From: an uncultured Oscillospiraceae bacterium
GTDB lineage: Bacteria > Bacillota > Clostridia > Oscillospirales > Oscillospiraceae
Direction: 5' to 3'
Length of the DNA: 18,266 nucleotides
Assembly: GCA_934572355.1 (NCBI GenBank)
Contig: CAKTKV010000010.1
Coordinates: forward strand, 1 to 18,266
This document shows positions 7,797-15,267 of the stretch, piece by piece. The number at the start of each line of letters is the position of its first letter. Within the stretch, counting starts at the first letter, position 1. The notes below the pieces were generated by a model. That model was given only the letters and a program-made list of their open reading frames with translations. It was not told where the DNA came from and did not search any database. Both the position numbers and the translations under genes were made by a program.

Positions 7797-9062
7797 TTAC
7801 TTATCAAGCAGGCATGCCACGCCCGGCAGCTCCTTGCCCTCAAGGAACTCGAGGGATGCGCCGCCGCCGGTGGAGATGTGGGTGATCTTATCGGCATAGC
7901 CGAGCTTCTCGACCGCAGCCGCACTGTCGCCGCCGCCTACGATGGTGATCGCGCCGCTCTCAGCCAGTGCCTTTGCCATGGCCTTGGTGCCGGTGGCAAA
8001 CTTATCGAACTCGAACACGCCCATAGGTCCGTTCCAGACGATGGTGCCCGCGCCCTTTACGGCGTTGGAGAACAGCTCGATGGTCTTAGGGCCGATGTCC
8101 ATGCCCATGAGGCTGTCGGGGATGTTGCCCTCGCAGAGGACGGGCTCGGCATCTGCGGAGAACTCGGCTGCGCAGTAGTTGTCAACGGGCAGCAGGAACT
8201 TGACGCCCTTGGCTTCTGCCTTTGCGATCATTTCCTTTGCGTAGTCGATGCGGTCTGCCTCGAGCAGGCTCTGGCCTATCTCGTAGCCCTGCGCCTTCTT
8301 GAAGGTGTAAGCCATGCCGCCGCCGATGATGACAGTGTCAGCCTTCTCAAGGAGGTTGTTGATGACGTTTATCTTATCGGAGACCTTTGCGCCGCCGAGG
8401 ACAGCGACGAAGGGGCGCTTGGGATCGTCAAGAGCCTTGCCCATGATGGACAGCTCCTTGTCGACGAGCAGACCGGAGTATGCGGGCAGGTAAGCTGCGA
8501 CGCCTGCGGTGGAAGCGTGTGCTCTGTGCACGGTGCCGAATGCATCGGAAACGAAGATCTCTGCCATGTCAGCCAGAGCCTTAGCAAACTTGGGGTCGTT
8601 CTTGGTCTCGCCCTTGTCGAAGCGCAGGTTCTCAAGCAGCATGATCTGACCGGGCTTGAGGGCTGCGGCCTTTGCCTTTGCATCCTCACCGACGGTGTCG
8701 GTCGCGAAGATGACTTCCATACCGAGCAGCTCACTCAGGCGCTTTGCAACGGGAGCGAGGGTCAGCTTCTTGAGGGACTTCTTCCATGCTTCCTCAGTGA
8801 GGGTGGCAGGATCCTTGCCCTTTTCGGTCTGCTTCTTCACAAAGGATTCGAAGGTGGCATTGGGCTTGCCGAGGTGGGAACAGGCAATAACTGCCGCGCC
8901 ATTTTCGAGCAGGTACTTTATGGTGGGGAGAGCGGCAACGATACGCTTATCGCTGGTGATCTCGCCGGTCGCCTTGTCCTGCGGCACGTTGAAATCGCAG
9001 CGGAGCAGGACCTTCTTGCCCTTGACATCAACATCATAGACGGTTTTCTTGTTGTAGTTCAT
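7797..9062 (-). CDS. pgk: phosphoglycerate kinase
   Basis: Transfers phosphate from 1,3-bisphosphoglycerate to ADP, the first ATP-yielding step of glycolysis. The 421-residue two-domain protein starts with [20 protein letters not shown] and has the substrate-binding RCDFNVP at residues 21-27, SHLGKP in the N-domain, [10 protein letters not shown] in the hinge region, and the nucleotide-binding GGGDSAAA at 376-383 and [14 protein letters not shown] near the C-terminus. Length is at the upper end of the family. The frame stays open for 30 more codons upstream to 9152, but that stretch overlaps trmL and lacks family resemblance; ATG 9062 is chosen because AGGAGGA at 9069-9075 precedes it. It lies 28 bases after trmL. 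The usual partner gap is not in the window. Confidence 0.97.
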   Translation of the reverse strand: MNYNKKTVYDVDVKGKKVLLRCDFNVPQDKATGEITSDKRIVAALPTIKYLLENGAAVIACSHLGKPNATFESFVKKQTEKGKDPATLTEEAWKKSLKKLTLAPVAKRLSELLGMEVIFATDTVGEDAKAKAAALKPGQIMLLENLRFDKGETKNDPKFAKALADMAEIFVSDAFGTVHRAHASTAGVAAYLPAYSGLLVDKELSIMGKALDDPKRPFVAVLGGAKVSDKINVINNLLEKADTVIIGGGMAYTFKKAQGYEIGQSLLEADRIDYAKEMIAKAEAKGVKFLLPVDNYCAAEFSADAEPVLCEGNIPDSLMGMDIGPKTIELFSNAVKGAGTIVWNGPMGVFEFDKFATGTKAMAKALAESGAITIVGGGDSAAAVEKLGYADKITHISTGGGASLEFLEGKELPGVACLLDK

Positions 9063-9068
9063 GGTATG

Positions 9069-9075
9069 TCCTCCT
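9069..9075 (-). promoter_or_regulatory. pgk ribosome binding site, decides the start
   Basis: AGGAGGA on the minus strand, 6 bases before ATG 9062. This fixes the pgk start against the longer open frame reaching 9152. Confidence 0.85.
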
Positions 9076-9090
9076 AAAAATAATATTCGT

Positions 9091-9573
9091 TCATTCCGCC
9101 ATGGAGCCGGTACCCAGCAGCCCCGGAAATCCCTGCTGGCGCAGTGCTTCATAAGCTAATATAGCAACGGAGTTTGAAAGGTTCAGGCTCCGAGCCTCAC
9201 TGATCATCGGGATGCGTATGCATCTGTCGCGGTACTTTTCGCGCAGCCATTCCGGCAGCCCCGCCGTTTCCTTTCCGAACATCAGCGTAACACTCCCGCT
9301 CATGTCGGCCTCGGTGTAGGCGCGCGGCGCTTTTGTCGTGGCGAGGTAAATATTACCGTCGCCGTTTTTCTCGAAGAATTCATTGAGGTTTTCATAAACG
9401 CTGATATCGACGAGGTACCAGTAATCAAGTCCGCAGCGTTTTACCATTTTATCGGAGATATCAAAGCCGAGCGGCTTTATCAGATGGAGCCTTGCGCCGG
9501 TCGCGGCGCAGGTGCGGGCTATCGCTCCGGTGTTATGCGGTATCTCCGGCTCGACGAGAACAATATCAAGCAT
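9091..9573 (-). CDS. trmL: tRNA (cytidine/uridine-34 2'-O-ribose) methyltransferase, SPOUT family
   Basis: A 160-residue SPOUT-class methyltransferase that uses S-adenosylmethionine to methylate the 2'-OH of the wobble nucleotide in certain tRNA-Leu species. Family elements are [18 protein letters not shown] at residues 7-24, the HLIKPLGF segment, [11 protein letters not shown] around 112-122 forming the cofactor knot, and [27 protein letters not shown] spread over residues 139-165 of the family pattern at the C-terminus. Length is typical. ATG 9573 has GGAGG at 9583-9587, 9 bases upstream. As the first gene on the minus strand next to an AT-rich promoter region, it heads the glycolytic operon; the functional reason, if any, for this order is unclear. 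Confidence 0.93.
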   Translation of the reverse strand: MLDIVLVEPEIPHNTGAIARTCAATGARLHLIKPLGFDISDKMVKRCGLDYWYLVDISVYENLNEFFEKNGDGNIYLATTKAPRAYTEADMSGSVTLMFGKETAGLPEWLREKYRDRCIRIPMISEARSLNLSNSVAILAYEALRQQGFPGLLGTGSMAE

Positions 9574-9638
9574 TTGAACTAACCTCCGCGGCAGCCCCCG
9601 TCCGGGAAATTCGTTACCGCATCCTTGATTTCAAAATC

Positions 9639-9647
9639 ATTTTAGCA
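9639..9647 (-). promoter_or_regulatory. candidate extended -10 promoter of the trmL-pgk-tpiA-gpmI operon
   Basis: On the minus strand TGCTAAAAT gives an extended -10 (TGn plus TAAAAT) in a very AT-rich region about 66 bases before trmL. No good -35 stands at 16-18 bases, which would fit an extended -10 promoter with upstream A/T tracts. It is the best candidate I find for this operon. Confidence 0.35.
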
Positions 9648-9693
9648 CAAAAATCAAAAAAATCATGTACTTTTTTTCATTTTTTGATTATTC

Positions 9694-9722
9694 TTGCATA
9701 ATACACAAATATGGTCTATAAT
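9694..9722 (+). promoter_or_regulatory. sigma-A promoter of the radical SAM gene
   Basis: TTGCAT at 9694-9699 and a perfect TATAAT at 9717-9722 with a 17-base spacer. Transcription would start near 9729, about 77 bases before ATG 9806. It stands back to back with the promoter of the minus-strand operon. Confidence 0.7.
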
Positions 9723-9805
9723 CAGTCCCGTTAATTGGGATTTTCTTGTCATTTTGTATATGACATCAATTTATCAATCGTGTGTGATTATGAGGTTTTC
9801 CGTCT

Positions 9806-10690
9806 ATGGAACTGTCATGTGATCTATGCCCCCGCAGATGCGGTGCTGTGCGCGGCGATGAGACGCCCGCGGGCGTGTGCCGCAGCCCTCTCCTGCCGCG
9901 CATTGCGAGAGCCGCGGCGCACTTCGGCGAGGAGCCGTGCATATGCGGCAGCGGCGGCGCCGGGGCGATATTCTTTACCGGCTGCAATCTCCGCTGCGTG
10001 TTCTGCCAGAACCGGGAAATAAGCCGCGGCGAGGGCGGACAGAGCGTCAGTGTCCCACGCCTGCGTGAGATAATGCTGCGCCTGCGCGATGATGGCGTAT
10101 CGTGCATTGACCTTGTCACTGGTACGCACTACACCCCGGCTATTGCCGAAGCGCTCTCCGGGCTCGAACTCGGTATTCCCATCGTCTGGAACAGCTCAGG
10201 CTATGAGAGCGTCGAGACGCTGCGTCAGCTCTCCGGGCTTGTGCAGATATACATGCCCGATTTCAAATATTGGGACAGCGCAGCCGCGAAGCGGTACAGC
10301 GCGGCAGAGGATTACCCGCAGATCGCGCGCGCCGCAATAAAGGAGATGTACCGCCAGACCGGGCCATACGTTCTTGATGAAAGCGGCATGCTCCGCTCCG
10401 GTGTGCTTATACGGCACCTTATTCTCCCCGGCAGGAGCGAGGACGCGATGAACGTCATCGACTTTGCCGCCGACGAGTTTCCGCGCGGCAGTGTGCTCTT
10501 CTCCCTCATGAGTCAGTACACGCCCATGCCAGGGCTCGAGCGCTTCCCGGAGCTCGCCGGGCGCATTGACAGTGAGACAAACAGCGCGCTTATCCATTAT
10601 ATGTCCGTGCGCCATCTCGACGGCTTCTGGCAGGAGCCCGATTCCGCCACCGCCGAAATGATCCCCGCCTTTGACGGAACGGGGGTATAA
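9806..10690 (+). CDS. radical SAM protein, PflX-like (pyruvate-formate-lyase-activase-related)
   Basis: A 294-residue radical S-adenosylmethionine protein. The 4Fe-4S motif CNLRCVFC gives C60, C64 and C67 in the CX3CX2C spacing, preceded by the family strand GAIFFTG. The N-terminus carries a separate cysteine set (C5, C8, C12 and C25, CX2CX3CX12C), a feature of the PflX/COG1313 group, and further cysteines at 45 and 47. The later part has WNSSGYES and YMPDFKYWD, also typical of this group. The members are often labelled pyruvate-formate-lyase activating enzyme, but this is by similarity; no glycyl radical enzyme lies in the window, so the substrate is unknown. ATG 9806 follows GAGG at 9792-9795, 10 bases upstream. 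The gene has its own promoter and a hairpin 1 base after the stop, so it is probably transcribed alone. Confidence 0.85.
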   Translation: MELSCDLCPRRCGAVRGDETPAGVCRSPLLPRIARAAAHFGEEPCICGSGGAGAIFFTGCNLRCVFCQNREISRGEGGQSVSVPRLREIMLRLRDDGVSCIDLVTGTHYTPAIAEALSGLELGIPIVWNSSGYESVETLRQLSGLVQIYMPDFKYWDSAAAKRYSAAEDYPQIARAAIKEMYRQTGPYVLDESGMLRSGVLIRHLILPGRSEDAMNVIDFAADEFPRGSVLFSLMSQYTPMPGLERFPELAGRIDSETNSALIHYMSVRHLDGFWQEPDSATAEMIPAFDGTGV

Positions 10691-10736
10691 GAAAGCCACG
10701 AGGGGGGGGAAAGCAGATCCCTGCTTCGTGGCTTTC
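10691..10736 (+). terminator. hairpin terminator after the radical SAM gene, with a G-run bulge
   Basis: GAAAGCCACG (10691-10700) pairs with CGTGGCTTTC (10727-10736). Inside it AAGCAG (10711-10716) pairs with CTGCTT (10721-10726) around ATCC. The left arm has 10 unpaired bases with a run of eight G (10702-10709). CTGTTTATCTTCAT follows, a moderately T-rich tail. It starts directly after the TAA stop. Confidence 0.65.
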
Positions 10737-10751
10737 CTGTTTATCTTCATA

Positions 10752-10780
10752 TTGCGTCGAATATTGCGATGTGCTATAAT
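10752..10780 (+). promoter_or_regulatory. sigma-A promoter of the second glycan operon
   Basis: TTGCGT at 10752-10757, a 17-base spacer, and TATAAT at 10775-10780 preceded by TGC, which makes an extended -10. Transcription would start near 10787 and leave a leader of about 88 bases before ATG 10875. It directly follows the upstream terminator, which marks the operon boundary. Confidence 0.7.
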
Positions 10781-10874
10781 TGAAATATTATCAGAAACGC
10801 CCCTTGCCCAGAGGCCGCTGATCCGTAAGGTAACTTATTATATAGTAGATTTGAACCTCGGAGGATTGTATGAA

Positions 10875-12452
10875 ATGAAACGCGTATCAGTTTCACAGTC
10901 AATATGTACGATAGCGCTTATTTTATATGTCGCGCTGCTTCTTTGCGCGAAGAGCTACATCAAGCCGAGTGCCCAAATAACCCCGATAATCATTTCCGCT
11001 ATAAAAGTTTTCTTTATAATTTTCCTTATATATTTGTTTAAGCGCTTTTATGGCTCAGTATCCGGTATCCTTATCGGGTCCGCCGCGTCAAAAAAGGAAT
11101 GTATATTATGGTTTGCAGTAACATTTATGGTTACTCTTAGCATTCTGCTTATTTATTATATTTCCTTTTTCCCCGGCTCATTTTCTCCCGACTCATACAA
11201 TCAGCTCGAACAGGTTAAAACCGGTATATATAACGATTGGCACCCGGTCATGCACACCCTGCTCTTTTTTACGCTGCCGCTGAAGCTGTTCGGATGGCAT
11301 ATAGAAGTGATCGTACTGATGCAGATAATATGTTTCTCCGCATCATTCGGATATTTGACAGCCACTCTCCGCCGCAACAAATGTTCACGCTTGCTATGCG
11401 CTGTCGAAATTTTATTCATCATACTCTCTCCTGTAACCGGGAGTATTATGATGTTCCCCTGGAAAGATTGCGCGTTTGTGATCTTCGCAATGGTTGTTAC
11501 TGCACAGTATATAAACAGTATATGCAGCAAAGGCACATGGCTGGAAAAGCCGTTAAATCTGATTTGCTTTATTGTCTTTTCCGTGCTGGCTGTGCTGATG
11601 AGGCACAACGCAATACTGTTTGTTTTCCCTATTCTTGTTGTGCTTGCCGTGTTTTGCAGAAGCAAAAAGCGGTTAGTCGCGGGAATGCTGGCAGGTTTTT
11701 TAGGTCTTCTTCTCATCGTGAAGGGGCCTGTGTATAGCATGTACAAGGTTGAAAAGCCGGATAGACGTATCGTAGAGACGACCGGCATGTGCATGGTAAT
11801 TATGGGCGGTGCCGTTACGGAAGAGCCGGACAAACTCCCTGAGCATATACGTGACTTTCTTTACAGCGTTTCGCCGAAGGAGGTCTGGGAGGAATCATAT
11901 ACATCAGGAGATTTCAATTCCATAAAATGGGTTGATACCCGTACAAATGTCTATGTGATAGAAGATCTCGGAATAAATACTCTGTTAAAATACACGTTTG
12001 AAACAATTAAGGCCTGTCCAATGAGCAGCCTGAGAGCGTTTTTTAATGTGACAAGCATGGTGTGGGATATCAGCGGAGACTTATACTGGGATATTACAGA
12101 TGACAGCGCGAACAGGTTCGACGCAAGCAGCAGGTATATTAGTGAAGACATGCAAACTGCCTGCCGATCAGTAGTAGACAATTGGCACCGCACGGTAAGA
12201 TCCAGTATCTGGAAAAATGTTTTCTATTATGTCGGAACATTGGATCTGCTGATTATTGTTTGCTGCCTTGTAAGAGTCAAGCGCTGGTCGGATATGCTGA
12301 AAGCGGTTCATGCGCTGCCGATGCTCTGCTATAACTTTGGAACAGCCCTACTGCTTACAGGCTTCGATTATCGCTTTTTCTACTACGCATACCCCGTGTT
12401 TCTGCCATTTATTTTTTTAATTCTGAGAAGAGAGAATAAGGAGACGAACTAA
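10875..12452 (+). CDS. GT-C/DUF6020-like polytopic membrane glycosyltransferase (third family member)
   Basis: A 525-residue membrane protein with about ten hydrophobic segments. It shares the marks of the 744-2576 gene at low overall identity: [10 protein letters not shown] at residues 104-113, WHP at 122-124, WKD at 196-198 and LMRHNA at 241-246, in the same order and with similar spacing. A long polar region from about residue 285 to 470 probably lies outside the cell, followed by C-terminal membrane segments. The likely role is transfer of a lipid-linked sugar to a surface polymer, inferred. ATG 10875 is chosen because GGAGGA at 10860-10865 stands 9 bases before it; the open frame extends 68 codons further up but runs through the promoter and terminator. 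The stop overlaps the next start by 1 base. Its codons are visibly AT-richer than those of its operon partners. Confidence 0.75.
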   Translation: MKRVSVSQSICTIALILYVALLLCAKSYIKPSAQITPIIISAIKVFFIIFLIYLFKRFYGSVSGILIGSAASKKECILWFAVTFMVTLSILLIYYISFFPGSFSPDSYNQLEQVKTGIYNDWHPVMHTLLFFTLPLKLFGWHIEVIVLMQIICFSASFGYLTATLRRNKCSRLLCAVEILFIILSPVTGSIMMFPWKDCAFVIFAMVVTAQYINSICSKGTWLEKPLNLICFIVFSVLAVLMRHNAILFVFPILVVLAVFCRSKKRLVAGMLAGFLGLLLIVKGPVYSMYKVEKPDRRIVETTGMCMVIMGGAVTEEPDKLPEHIRDFLYSVSPKEVWEESYTSGDFNSIKWVDTRTNVYVIEDLGINTLLKYTFETIKACPMSSLRAFFNVTSMVWDISGDLYWDITDDSANRFDASSRYISEDMQTACRSVVDNWHRTVRSSIWKNVFYYVGTLDLLIIVCCLVRVKRWSDMLKAVHALPMLCYNFGTALLLTGFDYRFFYYAYPVFLPFIFLILRRENKETN

Positions 12453-13999
12453 TGAAACGAGCAGTCATTATAGGCGGAGGTCCAGCGGGGCTGACGGCAG
12501 CGTATGAGCTGCTGGACAAGTCGAGCGATACAGAAGTGACCGTTCTGGAGGAGAGCGATATATTCGGAGGCATATCCAAGACGGTGAACTATAACGGAAA
12601 CCGCATGGACATGGGGGGGCATCGGTTCTTCTCCAAATCGCAGGAGGTAAACGATTGGTGGGAGAAAATACTGCCGCTGCAAGGCTCGCCGTCGTATGAC
12701 GATATACTGCTGAACAGAGACGTAACACTTGCGGAAAACGGACCGGATCCGGAAAAGACCGACGAGGTCATGCTGACGCGCCACCGTGTTTCCAGAATAT
12801 ATTTTGACGGCAAGTTCTACGATTACCCGATCTCAATGAAGCCGGAAACGTTCAAGAACATGGGCTTCAAGAACACAATGAAGTGCGGCTTTTCGTATCT
12901 CGGTGCCATGCTTCATAAGCTCCCGGAGGATAACCTTGAGAACTTTTACATAAATTCCTTTGGGCGTCAGTTGTATTCAATGTTCTTTGAATACTACACC
13001 GAGAACCTGTGGGGACGGCACCCGAGCGAGATAGACGCCTCATGGGGAGCACAGCGCACCAAGGGGCTGTCCATAAGCGGGATAATCAAGGATGTGTTTG
13101 AAAAGCTCTTCAATGTGAATAACCGCGAGGTCAACACTTCGCTTATTGAGGAGTTCAAATACCCCAAGCTCGGTCCCGGTGAGCTGTGGGATGTAACGGC
13201 AAAGCGCATAGAGGAAAAGGGCGGCACGATATTAAAGAACGCCAAGGTCGTTTCCGTCAAAAAGGAAGGGAACAAAATAGTATCCGTATCCACAGAGGAC
13301 GGCCGAACCTTCGAGGGAGACTTTTTCATATCCTCGATGCCCCTGAAGGATCTGGTCGGAGGGATGAACGACGTTCCCGAAACCCCGGCGCGTATAGCAA
13401 AGGGACTGCCCTACAGAGATTACATGACGCTGGGCGTGCTTGTAAAGAACCTCAAGCTCGAAAACAAGACTCAGCTTAAAACTGTCGGCAATATCGTGCC
13501 GGACTGTTGGGTCTATGTTCAGGACAGAACCGTTAAAATGGGGCGGTTCCAGATATACAATAACTGGAGTCCGTATCTTGTGAAGGATCTGGAAAACACT
13601 GTCTGGGTCGGTCTTGAATATTTCTGCAATGAGGGCGACGCATTCTGGAGCCAGAGCGAGGAAGACTTCGCGAAGCTCGGCGTTGAAGAGATGGTAAGAA
13701 TAGGTCTCATATCCGACGAGACGCAGGTTCTGGATACGCATGCGGAGAAGGTCAAGAAGGCATACCCCGCGTATTTCGATACATACAGTGAAATAGACTC
13801 TCTCATAGAATACCTCAACACGATAGACAATCTCTTCTGCGTTGGCAGAAACGGGCAGCACCGGTACAATAATCTCGATCACTCCATGATGACATCCTTT
13901 GAAGCCGTGAAATGCATCCTGACCGGGAGCAATGACAAGTCCGCACTGTGGAACGTGAACACCGAGAAGGAATACCACGAAGAAAAACAGGGTGAATAA
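12452..13999 (+). CDS. FAD-dependent oxidoreductase, UDP-galactopyranose-mutase-like
   Basis: A 515-residue flavoprotein. The N-terminal Rossmann motif [17 protein letters not shown] (residues 4-20) and the acidic end of the second strand in VLEES bind FAD; GGISKTV near 39-45 and MGGHRFF at 54-60 are the second FAD contact typical of the UDP-galactopyranose mutase/protoporphyrinogen-oxidase-like group. A C-terminal FAD segment reads [21 protein letters not shown]-galactopyranose mutase itself is usually shorter (around 370-400 residues), so this is a related, longer protein often found in glycan clusters; a nucleotide-sugar or lipid-linked substrate is inferred. AAGGAG at 12438-12443 precedes ATG 12452, and the start overlaps the upstream stop by 1 base (TAATG). 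The GtrA-like gene begins directly after its stop. No NAD(P)H-binding domain is apparent. Confidence 0.8.
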   Translation: MKRAVIIGGGPAGLTAAYELLDKSSDTEVTVLEESDIFGGISKTVNYNGNRMDMGGHRFFSKSQEVNDWWEKILPLQGSPSYDDILLNRDVTLAENGPDPEKTDEVMLTRHRVSRIYFDGKFYDYPISMKPETFKNMGFKNTMKCGFSYLGAMLHKLPEDNLENFYINSFGRQLYSMFFEYYTENLWGRHPSEIDASWGAQRTKGLSISGIIKDVFEKLFNVNNREVNTSLIEEFKYPKLGPGELWDVTAKRIEEKGGTILKNAKVVSVKKEGNKIVSVSTEDGRTFEGDFFISSMPLKDLVGGMNDVPETPARIAKGLPYRDYMTLGVLVKNLKLENKTQLKTVGNIVPDCWVYVQDRTVKMGRFQIYNNWSPYLVKDLENTVWVGLEYFCNEGDAFWSQSEEDFAKLGVEEMVRIGLISDETQVLDTHAEKVKKAYPAYFDTYSEIDSLIEYLNTIDNLFCVGRNGQHRYNNLDHSMMTSFEAVKCILTGSNDKSALWNVNTEKEYHEEKQGE

Positions 14000-14443
14000 A
14001 TGAAGGAGTTTTTTGAGTATCTGAAGGCTTTTGACCTGAAAGCTATCCTGATAACGCCTACTACCAACTCTTTCCTGCAATTCATCCGATACGTGTTCGT
14101 CGGCGGTATCGCGACGATCGCTGACTGGGGCGTACTTTACATTGCGACGGAGAGCGGACTGTATTACATCATCTCCGCTGTCATCAGCTTTGTTGTCGGC
14201 TTGGCCGTGAATTTTGCCCTGTCAAAGCTGCTCGTGTTCAAGGCGAACGAAGCGAAAGTCGGCTCCGTGCTTGAGTTTGTCAGCTATGGCATTATAGGTT
14301 TGATCGGCCTTGGGCTTACGATGGCGATCATGTATGTTATGACTGATGTCTGCGGCGTACATTATATGCTCTCAAAGGTTCTGGCGACCGTGCTTGTGCT
14401 CTTCTGGAACTATATTGCAAGGAAGAAAATTCTATACCGATAA
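14000..14443 (+). CDS. GtrA-family membrane protein
   Basis: A 147-residue protein with four hydrophobic segments at about residues 27-46, 50-75, 88-115 and 122-140, the GtrA pattern. The first begins with QFIRYVFVGGIATIADW, and NFALSKLLVF and a basic YIARKKILYR end are also typical. GtrA-family proteins are proposed to help flip polyprenyl-phosphate sugars or otherwise support membrane glycosyltransferases. ATG 14000 follows the previous stop with no gap, and no strong ribosome binding site is seen, which suggests coupled translation. It is the last gene of this operon, 1 base before the shared hairpin at 14444. Its presence supports a lipid-linked sugar pathway with the upstream genes and the GT2 enzyme at 2569. 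Confidence 0.9.
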   Translation: MKEFFEYLKAFDLKAILITPTTNSFLQFIRYVFVGGIATIADWGVLYIATESGLYYIISAVISFVVGLAVNFALSKLLVFKANEAKVGSVLEFVSYGIIGLIGLGLTMAIMYVMTDVCGVHYMLSKVLATVLVLFWNYIARKKILYR

Positions 14444-14472
14444 TTAAGCCTCCGGCAAAGCCGGAGGCTTAA
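14444..14472. terminator. bidirectional hairpin between convergent operons
   Basis: A 13-base perfect stem (14444-14456 with 14460-14472) with an AAA loop; the core is AAGCCTCCGGC/GCCGGAGGCTT. It lies in the 55-base gap between the ends of the GtrA-like gene and the EFR1-type gene. Both sides have a TTAA end rather than a long T run. Confidence 0.75.
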
Positions 14473-14498
14473 TATTATGCAGTCAAACAGGCTTCAAT

Positions 14499-15254
14499 TT
14501 ATTCCGCTTGTACCGGGCAGTGATAGCGCGGCTTACCTATGCTCGCTTTGCCGTATTCTATCGCCGCCGCAGGGCAATCGCATATACATGCCATGCAGTG
14601 CGTGCAGCGCCCTCCCCATACGGGACGGCCGTTCTCAAGGCTGATGCTGTGCGTCGGGCACTCGCGCGCACACTTGCCGCAGCCGATGCAGCTGTCCTTG
14701 ACATAGAACTTGCTGTCCTTCACAAAGCACTTGTAAAACACGGGATTCACGATATCGCTGTATACGCGGTCGATAAGCTTCACCGGCACCGCCCCAAACG
14801 GCTCGCCAGCCGCGATGCACTTTGCCGAGTCCGCGATCTGTCCGGTGCGCGCATTGACGATCCTTATCGCCTCGTCCCGCTCCGGCACGGGAAACATTGC
14901 CACATAGTTTTCCGGCATGATTACCTGCTCTGTACCCATATACGCAAAGCCCTTTCTCTCGCAAAGGCGCGCGTTATACTTTGCGGCATTTCCTATCCCG
15001 TCGCCGCAGCTCATGACGAACCACGCCGGTATCTTGTCCCCGGAAAACTCCGCCTCGTCTATCCACTTCTCAACAAGGCGCGGAATGCGCCAGCCGTAAG
15101 TCGGCGTGACGAACACGAGCCTTTCCGCCCTTATTGCGGCAGCGTTCCCGTTTTTGATCCTCTCGTTGAGTGACACGAGCTCGTCACCGGTGGCCTTGGC
15201 GATCCTACACGCGATATATTCGCTGTTGCCCGTACCGCTGAAATACAGTATCAT
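14499..15254 (-). CDS. EFR1-type flavodoxin/ferredoxin fusion protein
   Basis: A 251-residue cytoplasmic electron carrier. The N-terminus is flavodoxin-like, with the FMN-phosphate loop YFSGTGNSEYIA at residues 4-15 and an FMN-binding PTYGWRIP segment at 51-58. The C-terminus has two 4Fe-4S ferredoxin motifs: C189, C192, C195, C199 and C217, C220, C223, C227, each CX2CX2CX3C followed by Pro. An extra cysteine, C225, sits inside the second motif. The layout fits the EFR1 family of clostridial anaerobes; its redox partners are unknown. ATG 15254 has GGAGGA at 15261-15266, 6 bases upstream. It lies 13 bases after the sortase-like gene, so it is probably the third gene of a three-gene operon, and it stops at the shared hairpin. 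Confidence 0.88.
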   Translation of the reverse strand: MILYFSGTGNSEYIACRIAKATGDELVSLNERIKNGNAAAIRAERLVFVTPTYGWRIPRLVEKWIDEAEFSGDKIPAWFVMSCGDGIGNAAKYNARLCERKGFAYMGTEQVIMPENYVAMFPVPERDEAIRIVNARTGQIADSAKCIAAGEPFGAVPVKLIDRVYSDIVNPVFYKCFVKDSKFYVKDSCIGCGKCARECPTHSISLENGRPVWGGRCTHCMACICDCPAAAIEYGKASIGKPRYHCPVQAE

Positions 15255-15267
15255 AGCCGCTCCTCCG

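Noticed and set aside
7758..9077. A 439-codon plus-strand open frame opposite pgk
   Set aside because: It is a shadow of pgk codon usage. The pgk motifs and ribosome binding site are on the minus strand, and the frame starts inside an intercistronic hairpin.
9063..9152. A 30-codon N-terminal extension of pgk
   Set aside because: It overlaps the trmL coding end and does not resemble the start of phosphoglycerate kinases; ATG 9062 has AGGAGGA in front.
9726..9740. TCCC/GGGA inverted repeat followed by TTTT as a terminator or operator
   Set aside because: The stem is only 4 bases and lies directly after a strong -10 box, where a terminator makes little sense; an operator is possible but unsupported.
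10671..10874. A 68-codon N-terminal extension of the 525-residue GT-C protein
   Set aside because: It runs through the end of the radical SAM gene, a hairpin terminator and a good promoter. ATG 10875 has a strong ribosome binding site.
13232..14080. A 282-codon minus-strand open frame opposite the flavoenzyme gene
   Set aside because: It spans two real plus-strand genes, and no motif or ribosome binding site supports it.
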